Assembly (NCBI RefSeq): GCF_001680005.1
Contig: NC_033566.1
Span: 1,860,001 to 1,924,000 of the forward strand
DNA length: 64,000 bases
Direction: 5' to 3'
Source: Plasmodium coatneyi
Taxonomy: Eukaryota; Apicomplexa; Aconoidasida; Haemosporida; Plasmodiidae
Positions 24,701-35,739 of the stretch are shown in pieces. The notes below the pieces were generated by a model that was not told the DNA's origin, searched no databases, and saw nothing but the letters and a program-made list of their open reading frames with translations. Made by a program: the position numbers and the translations under genes. How positions within the stretch are numbered: the stretch's first letter is position 1; every line of letters begins with the position of its first letter.

Positions 24701-25771
24701 TCTACATGTTGTGTAAGTTATGCACAATATACTTATCTGAAAAAGAAAAAAAAAGAACAATAAATGGGGAAGAAAGAACAATTACTATTATTAGGCGACA
24801 ATAAGTAAGAAGGAATGGGGGGGCATATGATACAAGGATTATTATTATGACGGAAATACATATATATTCTTTTTTTTCCTGTGCTATATGGTATAATGAA
24901 TGTAATTTCCCCCTTCCTGTTATATTTCCATTCCTTCCTCCTCCTTAGGCCATCTTCCCTTACTTAGACCTCCTTCCTTCTTTATTTTTTTTTTAAATTG
25001 ATGTTCTCTATGAGAAGTTAATGAGTATGTGCACACACTCAAAGAGAGAAGCGTTCTATACGCGCATAAACTGCACCGTATGTGTTCAAAATTTTTTAAT
25101 AACACATTTCAATACCAATAATGTATAAATTAATAATGCCTTCTTAACATTTATGCCGGGGAAAAATTATAATTACTTCTATATATGCAATAAAAAAAGG
25201 AGCGATGTAAATAATAATAATATAATGCTCTACATGTACATGTAATACTCCAGTGTACATGTATAATGATTCCAACGTACATGTACATGTGTATAATAAA
25301 GTAATATATAATAAGGGTAATATATATGTGTGGAATGAAAGGAGGAATACATATCATAAAAATTAAAAAAAATTTTCTTCCCTTCTGTATTTGTTAATAT
25401 TTCCTGCCTAGTTCCTCTTTTTGAACTTGCTTAAATTATTCATATAACAATTTAATACATACATGTGTGTTATCCCTACTCGAAAAATTAAACAACACAT
25501 ATATATTATTATTCAACAAAAAGGAAGGTAAGAAAATAAAATATTCCACACACTTCCACCCCTACAATCATACACTTACAATCCAATCATCATCATCATA
25601 TAATCATCCTAGGGAACAGACAAAACAAATCATAACAACCATAAAACAAACAAGTATAAACTTTATACTTCTATTCTCTGAATGCATGAACATCCTCCTT
25701 AAAAGAGAAGAAAGTTCATTATACACATATGCAGCAGAAGAAAAATATACACATCTGCACATATGTAAACC
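21725..25771. other. Four-kilobase KIR C / KIR D intergenic region
   Basis: No coding sequence is supported on either strand. 21725-22330 is the AT-rich upstream region of KIR C and resembles other KIR upstream DNA. 22480-22580 is a (TAA)n/(TAATAA)n microsatellite. 22700-24480 is mixed AT-rich sequence with several short inverted motifs and G/C runs (GGGGGGG at about 23662, CCCCCCCC at about 24452). At 24553-24581 and 24599-24626 the sequence TATATATGTCACAATATACACTTAGGAA is duplicated as a direct repeat. 24780-25770 leads into KIR D and has polyT and CATGTACATGT near-palindromes. Confidence 0.5.
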
Positions 25772-27814
25772 ATGTCAGAAACCGCACCAGTAGCACCAGC
25801 AGCACCACCGGTAAAGAAAGAATATTAAGGAAGCAAAGTTGTTAGGTGTGGTAGGTGGAAGGATGGAAGATTGTGTTAGGGCTGGTTGGTGGAAGGTTGT
25901 TAGGTGTGTTGTTAGGTGGGTTGTTAGGTGGGTTGTTAGGGTTGTTAGGTTTGTTAGGGTGGAAGGAAGGTTTTTAGGGGTGGAAGGAAGGTGTTGTTAT
26001 GGGTGCAAGGAAGTATGCGGAGGGGTGCTGATTTGGGTGTTAGGGCGGAAGAAAATGTTGTTAGGGGGGGTACGGTGGAAGGAATGGTCTATTGAAGGAA
26101 GGGGTCTAAGGAGGAGGAAGGAAAGAAGGAAAGGAAGGGTCTAAGGAAGAAAGGGGGGAAGAGTATGGGGGAAAGGGAAGGGAAGACGTTCCCTTCCCTT
26201 TCCCCCTTCCCCTTTCCTTAGCCTATTCACGAGTATATGGGGAATGCAAACATATACCCATACATACATATACATACATATATATGTCCATATATATACA
26301 TATATATATATATGTATATATATATATACATATATGAACATTTATGTTTTACACACATAACCCCTACTTCCGCAGACGTGCACACTAGGGTCAATTACTG
26401 ACAAGTTAACCTCCTATAACGACTTCTATACAAATTTCGAGAATGATGGAGGAGGGGGTCAGAAGGGAGATCAGGGCGCTACACAATTAGAGTCTGCATT
26501 GAATGGCAATTTCTCAGAATGTAAAAAAATTATTGACAATGCTAAAAAAATCTCCCACGCTTACGACTACGCATGTTTGCAAGGTAGGTCAACAAGTTCC
26601 ACAGGTGATAATGCTCCTTGCCGCTTGTTTTATTATTGGTTCGGACACAACTACTGGTCTCACTTAAAAGGTACAAAGTTGTCAAGCCTCTTGGAAAAAA
26701 TTTACACTACGCTGGATAAAACTTCTGCCTGCGGTAGTGATAAATGTGATTTTAAATACCAAGATCTTGAGGACCAAAGCATTTTCAAAGACATGAAAAT
26801 CATATTTGAATATTACAACGATTATAAGCAGGTACATGAAAAACTAACTACGACTAGTGTTTCCTGCGCAGAAAAATGGTCAACCTATTGGACAACAGTT
26901 GTTTCAGCATGTAAAGCTATGAAGGACAAGTGCAAAGAGGACGCGGGTGGTGATCATAAGAAAAAGCAATATTGTAAAGACTTCAATAGTACCTATGCTG
27001 TACATTGTGACACAGCTAATCTCCACCAAGAGATGGAAGAACTAATAAAAAAGATGCAGCGTGAAGCAGACGAAGCCGTCCGTGGTGCTACGACCACCTC
27101 TTCCATCTCTTCCATCTTTGGTACCTTAGCAACAATAGGTGCCCCTTTCTTATTATACAAAGTAAGCATCCAAAAATTTAAAATTAAAAGTGAAATAATA
27201 CAAGTAACAGTATTTCCTTCCTTAGACCCTTCCCTTCCTTCGTCCTCCTTAGACACTACTTCCTTCCACCAAACACCCCTAACACAACCTTCCTTCCACC
27301 TACCACCTAACAACCCACCAACAACCCTAACAACCCACCAACAACCCACCAACAACCCACCAACAACCCTAACAACCCACCTGCCACCCCTAACACAACG
27401 TTCCTTCCACCTACCACCCCTAACAACCTTACTTACACCTATCACCCCTAACAACCTTCCTTCCACCCTACCAACCACTTAACAATCTTCCTTCCACCCT
27501 ACCAACCACTTAACAATCATCCTTCCACCTACCACCCCTAACACAAACTTCCTTTCCTTCTTTTCTTTCAGTATAAACCATGGTCTTCTTGGTTTGGTAA
27601 CCAGTCTTCTGGAGGAAGGAATAGAAGAAGAAAAAGATCAGCCGGACACGAATTCGATACATTAACGTACGATTCAATGGACACTTCCACAATAGGTCCA
27701 GCAGAAAATTCCACCACACTACGCTCTGTTGCATACAACACAAGGCAACCTCGGAAAGGAAGAACAAATAATAATACACCAGGTCACCAGAATGTAAGTT
27801 ACGGTCGGATGTAA
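25772..27814 (+). CDS. KIR: KIR variant protein D
   Basis: Exons 25772-25810 (MSETAPVAPAAPP, donor GTAAAG), 26376-27161 and 27572-27814; about 355 aa, phase 0. The ectodomain begins TCTLGSITDKLTSYNDFYTN, carries CRLFYYWFGHNYW and the FKDMKIIFEYYNDY region, and ends with TM ATIGAPFLLYK. The tail begins YKPWSSWFGNQSSGGRNRR and ends VSYGRM*. Intron 1 is unusually long for this family (565 bp) and intron 2 is 410 bp; both hold the GGTTGTTAGG / AACAACC minisatellite. The exon 1 choice rests on a good ATG, donor and phase but is farther from exon 2 than in other KIRs. Its peptide resembles the N-terminus of primate histone H1. Confidence 0.9.
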
Positions 27815-28357
27815 CACCATTCTATGTAAAACATTGGAATGTTGAATGAGTGTGTGCCCCTCCCTCAAGGGGGGGACACATAAACAACACCGCTCACACA
27901 TTTTATATATGCAGTGTAAAAAAAAAAAAAAAAAAGAGACACTTTCTTCTTTTTCCTTCCTTTCTTTTTCCTTCCTTTCTTTTTCCTTCCTTTTTTCCTT
28001 CCTTTTTTTCCTTCCTTTTTTTCCTTCCTACATTTGTATGTTTAAATAACAACTTGAGATAAGGTACTCTTCGAACGGGACGCAGAACAGAAAAAAACGA
28101 AAAAGGTGCTGACCTCTTTAAAGAAATATTCATGTATTTTGAAAAAACAAAAAAAAAATATCATGAAGTCAAAATTTTTGTAACAGAATGAATAAGCATT
28201 TTTTTAATTCTTCAATAAAAAAAAAATTCTACCAAACAAGTCAAACTAAAGTGGGGAAGAAATTTTTTTTTTTTTCCCGGTTTATATTAATTACACATGA
28301 ACACGTAAACACTTTCATGCATTACAAAAAAAAAGGTAAAAAAGAAAAAAATATTTA
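27815..28357. other. Convergent KIR D / SICAvar 2 3' flanks
   Basis: No gene is supported. 27940-28030 is a (TTTCCTTCC)n-like tract. 28040-28150 is similar to the inverse of 6730-6800 next to SICAvar 1 (the GAGGTCAGCACC block in reverse, then polyA). 28276-28302 holds the inverted SICAvar 3' element (TTATATTAATTACACATGAAC). Confidence 0.6.
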
Positions 28358-31300
28358 CTACACTTTAAACCCGGAAACTGAACATTGAACATGTTCCATA
28401 GGAACACTTTCCTTAGGAATATTTTCCTCAGGAATATATTCTGTAAGAATAAAGTCTTCCTCCCTAAACCCGGAATATAAACTGTGAACATCTTCCAAAG
28501 GAACCCCTTCCATAGCAAGAAAGTCTTCCTCCCTAAACTCGGAATCTGAACTTGGAACATTTTCCTCAGGAACATCTCCCTTAAGAATATTAACCCTAAA
28601 CCCGGAATCTAAACTTGGAACCTGTTTCTTAGGGACCTTTTTCTCCTCTAAAAAATTGCTTCCCATAAATTCTTGAACAAGAATGGCGAAATAATCTTCC
28701 TTCGTCGAATGCAAATCTTCCCTTTGACATTCGTCTAAGACTTCTAAATGGATATCAATAATAGCACGGTGAGAAATACGGCGATCAGCATGTTTTTTTG
28801 GCCTCCTCGTTTTTCCTTCTTTGGGCGCAGATCTTGGTTGTTTTCGTTCCTTTACTAAAGTATATTCATGTGGACCATCTCCCTGGTCCTCCACATGAGC
28901 AAGGAGTTGTTCTTGCAATGTTGGAGGACGACGCACTTGATGAGCTCTTATGTAACGTTTTCTTCTTTTACCGAAAAAAAAATACTGCACAAAAAAGGAG
29001 GGGAAAAAATTAGTTTTTAGGGTGCGAATTGCAGCTCTTAAGACCGGAACAATCAACATAGAAAAAGCGCGAAGTGTACATCTAAGGTAAAAAAGTCCAG
29101 GGCGTGTTTTTTTTTTTTTTTTTTTTTCCTCTAATATTAATTTTTTTTTCTTACCTTCCAAAGGAGGTAGGTCATAGCAGAAATACCAATGAAGACGGGA
29201 ATGGTAGGAAGGTATGAAGTAAGGAGATCAGAAAGGTTGTCAATCTTGTTAACAACTCGGGCAGGAACAACTGGTGTTGTTGAGGCACCCTTAGGTAATG
29301 GTGGTGTTGTCGGTGATGTTTCTGGAGCTGCAGGTCCTGCTGGTTCCAGTGGGGGTGGAGGAGGGGGTTGTTGTCCCTGCCCTGCTGGTGGACTAAAAGC
29401 ACCTTCTTTACCACTACCAGTGCCACCACCTCCTGCGCCAGGGACGCCATCAGGAATAGCACTTGGTACACCAGGTTTAGTAGTACTAGCACTGCCGCTA
29501 ACACTAGTATTAGAGGGTTGACCACCTGGACCATTGTCATCGACCAGTTTCTCAGTTTTTGCTGTCTTGGTTTCAGTCGGGACCTGTGAACCATTTCCTG
29601 GATCTAAAAAGTAAGTAACGAATGAATAGTTCTTATATAGTCATGGTTCCCTATAGACCCAAGAATGGCATGTGCATCTTAATGTGCGATTCCTTTAGGA
29701 GGGAATGTTCACTTTCTTTAAGTATTATTACCTAGATTCGAAGATAATACTGTTGAACCTGAGCCGGAAGAACCAGGTGTATCATCACCTGTACTTATAG
29801 TAGTAGAACCTGCAGTAATAATGGGATCACCATTAATAACAGTAACTACTGCACCTTTATCTGTTACGGACCAAGCACCTTTTAAGTACTTATCATCCGT
29901 GTCGTCATTCTTAGAGGCACCATCTGGAATCCATTCTGTGGGCAGGTCAGGAATATCATCCGGTGATGCTGCAGGTTGTTGAGAGTTACTGTTAGGCTTA
30001 CCTGCTTGTTCCTCCTTTGCATCCTTTTTACTGACTTCAAATGTATCGGAAGTATCCGATGGTTTTTTTACAGGTGCAGGTGCTCCTGCTGCTTCAGGGA
30101 GGTTTTCACTTCCGGCCAATTGACTACTTGCTGAAGGTGCTCCTGTATCCTGCTGGCATATGGTGTCTATTTCATTCATAACATTCTTTATTTCCTGTTT
30201 TTTATCTTGCTCTTTTGTATAATTCCCTTTGAGCAGTTCATCCACTTTTCCTTTCACTTCGTCCTCTTCTTCGTCCCAGCTTATTTTACAATTCTTATAG
30301 TCCTTCTCCCTTTTGCATATTTCACAGGCATCACCTGTGCACCAAGATTTGCGTAAACTCTCGTCGATTTTAAAGGCCTCCTGTACGACACTCTCTTCAA
30401 TGCAGGATTGCTCAGACAACTTATCTGCATATGCATTTAATGCTAGACAGGCCATAGTTTGTTTAAACCTTCTGTTATCTTCCTGGTGCAGAATGTTGTC
30501 ACCTGAATACTTTGTAATACTGTAAATGTGCTTTAAACCCTTTACAAGAAGCTCACATGCTTTTTTTTTGGCCTTCCCCGTTTCATCACTTCCCCAAGTA
30601 GCCTTTTCACATAAATTATTCTTGGTTGCGCTGTTCTTGTTCATAGCCTCAGACATTTCTCCTAAATTATAACCAACATCACCCCACATGTCTTCCTACA
30701 AGTAAACGAAAGGGGAAAACATATGTGGATATTTAGTGTGCACATGGACCTAAGTTATGATTGTCCCTTCTGGTTATACATGTAAGTAATACTACTAATT
30801 CCGTTCCTTCAGCCCATAGTGCGTAACATTGTCTATTACCATGGTCTTCGATCCGCCCTGCGTTGTTCTATTTTTAAACCATTTTCCTACTACGCAATTT
30901 GCACGGTGACATAAGTTATTCATAGTATTTATGGCAGTTAGAACTTTCTGTGCTTCCACATTCTTCGAATCTTGGAACAGCTTATCCACTTCTTCCTTTA
31001 CTTTGTATTGTTTGTTGCCTCCAGTTACTTCACAAACTAAGCTAGGTACCCTTTCACACTTCTCACAGTCCATGCTTTTACCTTCCTTATCCTTACCCTT
31101 ACACCATTGCGTACGTTGCCCATTCCCTTTATCAAATGCTTGTTGTATTGTTTCTTCATCGACTGTACAGGGAGATTTCACCTCCTGTTTCAACCTATCT
31201 ATGTATGCGTTCAACAGAAAGCACGACACAGTTCGATGGAATATTTGGTTATCTGCAGTTTCCTTTTCTTTCTTTCTTTTTTGATCTCCGCTTAAATTAT

Positions 31301-33703
31301 CTTTCACTTTTACTTTTTCAATTTTATATATATGCTCCAAACCCCGAACAATGAATTTACAAGCCTCTTTGTTCGTACTATCTGCCCCCGTAATATGATC
31401 ACATTCATTGTCAACATCTGGTTTCACCTGGAGCATGCCTTTAGAAAGACTTTTCAGTTGATTCTTGACATCGTTGGGCCAAAATTTATCCTACATACAA
31501 AAGAAAACAGGAGAACATATATATGTGAGTTTCATATATATGCACAATATACTCTTTTCCCCTCTATAAGTGCTTATATAGGGTAATATTCAATGTTGTG
31601 TCTTTCGCTACTCCTGACAGTATTGTATTTTACCCAAGGAATATTATGGCTAAGTATTCGGTTTTCTCCCCATTGTGTTGTTACACATTTTGCGCGTTCA
31701 CATAAGACAGTCTTCTTACTGCAGTCTTCGTCTATAAGAACGAAGAGCAAGGAAACAGTGAGTGAAGGAAGTATGATTGTTAAGGGTGGAAGGAAGGTGT
31801 AGGTGTGTGTATGAAGGAGTAGTAGGATGGAAATACACCCTCCCTCCCTGTTGTTGTGGTTCACTATTTTTATTTGGTTATAAGAGTAATCCCTTGATAG
31901 GATTTACCTGGTGGTGAAGGAGGTGGAGGAGGAGGGGGTCTAGCTGGAAGGACGGGGGATGCGGGTGCTTGGGGTTGTTCGTGGGAGGAAGATTCTTGGG
32001 GTGCTGGAGACAAAGCTTTTTGTTCCTTATTCTTATATTTGACATCTTCCAACTTTACTGGCACTGTCCATGTCTTCTCCTCCTTCTCTAATTCTTCCCC
32101 ATGTTCCTTCAAAATCCCCACAATCTTCCTACTATCATTGTTTTTATTCTCTGCTCTTGCTTGATTCCCCAAATCTTCCCACTTGCAATTAGCACTTTTT
32201 CCTATTTCTTCTATTTTTCCCCCTATCTGTTCATTCGCAAGTAACCATTCCTTTATTGTCTTACCAATGATTTTTCCCCCGACTTTCATGTCTTCATAGT
32301 CCATCCATTTACATTTATTTTTACCAAATGCTCCTCCTAGGTCACCAACAATGTTGTCCACTATTTTCAAAGCATAGTCCATACCTTTTCTCCGTTCGCA
32401 ATTTGCCTTTAACGTTTGAAACATCAGTACACCTACAATAATGCACCTCATTTTTGCCCTTATTTCGTCTTCCTCCTCTAACAAACCATCCTCATTCTTC
32501 CACCTTGCACCAAATCTGTTCACGAAGAACAGTGCTTTCACCATAAGTTTGCACGTAAGCCTGTCCATTTCTTTTACATCTATAAACACTCCATCATAGG
32601 ACACATCTTTACATGACACTACCATGGCATCGTCCTCGTCTTCCATATATTCAAAGAACTCCTGCAGTAATTCCTTGATATCTTCCCATATTTTTTCCTA
32701 CAGTGTATACAGGAATTGGACACGCAAAAACACATATATGTGTACATCTTTCTTCCATTTTAAACTAAATTATGGAAACTTCTTCAATATATTATTCCTA
32801 CATTATATCATTCTACAATTTTTCTCCTTTTTTCATATATTTAAAAAGAGTTCACTTACCCCAAAGTTGTCCACTTTGTCCATATTCCCTGCCATCATCC
32901 ATTTTATCAATAACTCGGTTATAAAGTGAAAATGCTCTGCGGTGATTTTTGGTTGTGCTGTTTCTGCTTGCTCAGAACTTTTTCTCTGTGGACATGGATC
33001 TTTTGGTATTTTGTTATACATCCTGTTTACATCCGTTCCCATCGTTCTCATTGCAGTCATCATTAACGGATACACACTTTTGTTATTTACATGTAAATTG
33101 CCAAAGTGCCTGTACTGGCATTTACTACATTCCCCGTTCTTCGCTACTAATCCGCACAAATTATTCATTTCTCCATAGGCATGTGTCATAACTGTGCCAG
33201 CTCCACAATATTTGTTCATGTATGTATGCAACCACATATTCAGTACTTCGCACCGAATAAACTCTTTCATTTTTATGTCTGCGGGTTCCTTTGATGAGTC
33301 TTCAATAGTTTTTCTCTTGATGCCCCACAAATGTCCAAGAATGAACTTACACCACTCCATGTCTTCCTCTTTCAATTTTTCTTCATTATTAAATGGCATT
33401 TCACATCCAGTTTCAGCAATACCTATATCCTTCTGATCCAAATTTTTATGCATTTCTCCAATCCACTTGGCCATTTCCCCCAATAATTTACCCTGAGAAT
33501 GGAATTAAGAAATATGCACATAACGCTTTTATATTTCTACTATACATGACACATGTTCAATAATTCGTATACACCTTCACTGATCATAATGCACTTTATA
33601 ATATACCACTATATTCTAAACATACCCCATCATTGCCTTCATTCCATCCTTTCATTCCAAACCATTCTTTCTTCAAATTCTCAAATTCCTGCGTCGAATC
33701 CAT
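28358..33703 (-). CDS. SICAvar: SICAvar variant antigen, complete eight-exon gene (SICAvar 2)
   Basis: All exons fit in phase: 33703-33626 (ATG), 33492-32860, 32697-31908, 31731-31634, 31490-30840, 30695-29732, 29603-29155 and 28984-28358; 4290 coding bases, about 1429 aa. Exon 1 (MDSTQEFENLKKEWFGM) is 78 bp, like that of SICAvar 3. Exons 2-3 form the divergent N-terminal module, ending in a Pro-rich stretch (ARPPPPPPPSPP). Exon 4 is a short CSKKTVLCERAKC piece. Exons 5-6 are cysteine-rich modules (CKFIVRGLEHIYKI; CELLVKGLKHIYSI). Exon 7 is a Pro/Gly/Ser hinge with TM (IPVFIGISAMTYLLWK). Exon 8 is the tail, with IIDIHLEVLDECQ and ILVQEFMGS followed by in-frame VPxE...SGFREEDF repeats. With two full modules it is small for a type I SICAvar. 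The last intron is only 170 bp. No disabling change is seen. Confidence 0.96.
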
Positions 33704-34995
33704 TTTTTGCCCCTATTCAATGGAAACGTTACTTAGCCAATAGGAATAGTATTCTATCGAATTCTACGTACAATACATTTTTTCCACCCGAATCATAATT
33801 CTGTAACTTCCCCTTCCAACCTTACATAATTTTCCACTTCCAATTTCCCTTTTAATCCATGTTTTACAAAACATGCTTGTATATATATTTCATATATGTA
33901 TTCCTAAGGCATGGCACTTATTTTTCATTTTTCGTCATAGCACACTATTCGTTTTTTTCATTCTGTTCTGTATACAACTTTTACATTTAGCTTGAACACA
34001 ATGTTCTTCCCCCATGATGAAGTACTCCTCAAATGAATTTGTTCTTAATTAATGTTAAAGAAGAAATTGTTCACGGAAGGAAAAAAAAAAAAAAATTGTT
34101 TACAGGAAAGTAGGAGAAAGTGGAATCCATCCATCCTACCACCTTACTTTCCCGTTTTTCCTTTTTTTCTTTTCTCTTTTATTAAATAAGGAATTTACAT
34201 AGATGAAATCACTCTAAGGAAAAAATTTGCACCCTTCCATATTTAGTACCATATATATATTACCTCAATGAGAAGAAAAGAAGTAACAAGAATTAAAGAC
34301 CTTCCCCTGCTTTTTATCTTTCACCTTCTGTTTTTTCTTTTCCTTATTTCCCCTTTAAAAAAAAGGAAGAAATTACCCACGTCTTCTTTTCTTTTTTTTC
34401 TTTAATTTTTTATTTTCTATTCTTTAGTTTTTACTCTTTTTCTTTTATCTTCTTTTCTTTTCATTCCCTTCTTCTCTCATTTTTTTTTTTTTTTTCTTTA
34501 TTTTCTATACTGTTTTAAAAGGAAGATAAAAAAAGAAAGGTGAAAGGAACCTACCATACATTATTCTCTCCCCCTTTCCTTCCTTTTGACCTTACGTTGC
34601 TTTCCTTTTTCTCTATATTCTTTCTCTAAAAGAAATAAAAAAAAAAAACTTTCCTTCCTCCTATACACTGCATTCTTTCTAAAAAAAAAGGGAGAACTTC
34701 TTTATACATTTCTCATTCTTTAAAAATAGAAGAAAGAAAGAAAGAAAGAAAAAGAGAGGGAGGTAATTTCTTTATTTAGAGGAATATTAAAAGGTACATA
34801 GGTTAAACGGTATAGCAAAGGAAGAACGGTTGTTTTTATTAAGAAGGAAAATGAAAAATAAAAATAAATGGCGAAAAAAATATAAGAGAAGAAGGGGAAA
34901 TTTCCTTTCTTTTAAGGAATAAAGGAAAAAAAAAAAAAAGAGAGAGGTGGATAATTCCTCCCTCTTTTTTTCTCTTTTTCACTCCTTCCCACAGG
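33704..34995. promoter_or_regulatory. SICAvar 2 upstream region with repeated low-complexity blocks
   Basis: No gene is supported. 33704-34080 is AT-rich DNA directly 5' of the start codon. 34080-34990 holds polyA/polyT-separated blocks. Read on the SICAvar 2 strand, these contain GAAGACGTGGGTAATTTCTT and AGAAAGAATGCAGTGTATAG; some GGTAATTTC-like pieces also occur on the plus strand. Similar blocks (GGTAATTCCTCCC; GAAGGCAGTGTACAGG) lie at 62640-63580 upstream of a possible first exon. A promoter role is inferred only from position. Confidence 0.45.
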
Positions 34996-35353
34996 GTACA
35001 CGGATTCAGAGTTCATGGATTCAGCGTTCATGGATTCAGCGTTCATGGATTCAGCGTTCATGGATTCAGCGTTCATGGATTCAGCGTTCATGGATTCAGC
35101 GTTCATGGATTCAGCGTTCATGGATTCAGCGTTCATGAATTCAGGGTTCATGGATTCAGGGTTCATGAATTCAGGGTTTAGGGAAGAAGACTTTCTTCCT
35201 AAGGAACAGTTTCCTAGTTAAGATTCCGGGTTTAGGGTTCAGGTTCCTAAGGAGGATGTCCCTAAGGAACAGATTCCATGTTCAGGTTCAGATGCCGGGC
35301 TTAGGATTGATGTTCCTCAGGAACAGGTTCCAAGTTCAAATTCCGGGTTGTAG
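34996..35353 (+). pseudogene. SICAvar tail-exon relic with 15 bp tandem repeat
   Basis: About nine copies of a 15 bp unit (GTTCATGGATTCAGC) at 35005-35165 read as Met-Asp-Ser-Ala-Phe repeats. They run into sequence matching the repeat end of SICAvar tails: FREEDFLPKEQFPS, a TAA at about 35220, then DSGFRVQVPKEDVPKEQ and VPQEQVPSSNSGL, ending in TAG. No tail core (IIDIHLEVLDE) or upstream exon is present, so this is a fragment. Perfect telomere-type heptamers occur: GGGTTTAGGGTTCAGG at 35228-35243. Confidence 0.75.
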
Positions 35354-35739
35354 GGTGTAGTAAATATATTTTTCTTTTTTATTTGTTTTTCGTTTTGTAT
35401 TGTACGAAGGTGCTCACTTTCATGTGTAGTCAATATGAGCCGGTAAAAAAAAAATTTTTTCACTTTAGTTTGATTTATTTGGTAAAATTTTTTTTTTTTT
35501 GCTCCCTTGCTATTTTAGATATAATGGTGAATGAGGAACTACTAAAAGGAGGGAAAGAAAACAGTTCAAAAGAAGAAGGAGCAAGTGAGTTCGCCTTCCT
35601 TCTTTTTTTTTTTTTTTTTTTTTTGCATGTGTTCGGCCAGGAGGATGGAAGGGAATGGAATGTTCTTTTTTTTTTTCCTTCCTTTTTTTTTTTTTATTAA
35701 ATATCCACTCATTAAAAAAGAAAGAATGAGAAATGGAAC
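35354..35739. other. Relic SICAvar 3' flank facing KIR E
   Basis: The SICAvar 3' element TTTCATGTGTAGTCAATATGAG lies at about 35418-35440, followed by the same A/T-rich TTTGATTTATTTGGTAAAATT sequence as after SICAvar 1 and 3. Long polyT runs follow at about 35600-35620 and 35668-35697. No gene. Confidence 0.6.

Noticed and set aside
24482..24763. 93-codon plus-strand open frame with a repeated CHNIHLG peptide
   Set aside because: The repeat reflects a 46 bp direct duplication in AT-rich DNA; no signal sequence, TM or splice partner was found.
34912..35166. Met-Asn-Ala-Glu-Ser repeat protein on the minus strand
   Set aside because: It is the antisense of the 15 bp repeat. The plus strand reads into recognisable SICAvar tail sequence, so the plus-strand relic explains it.
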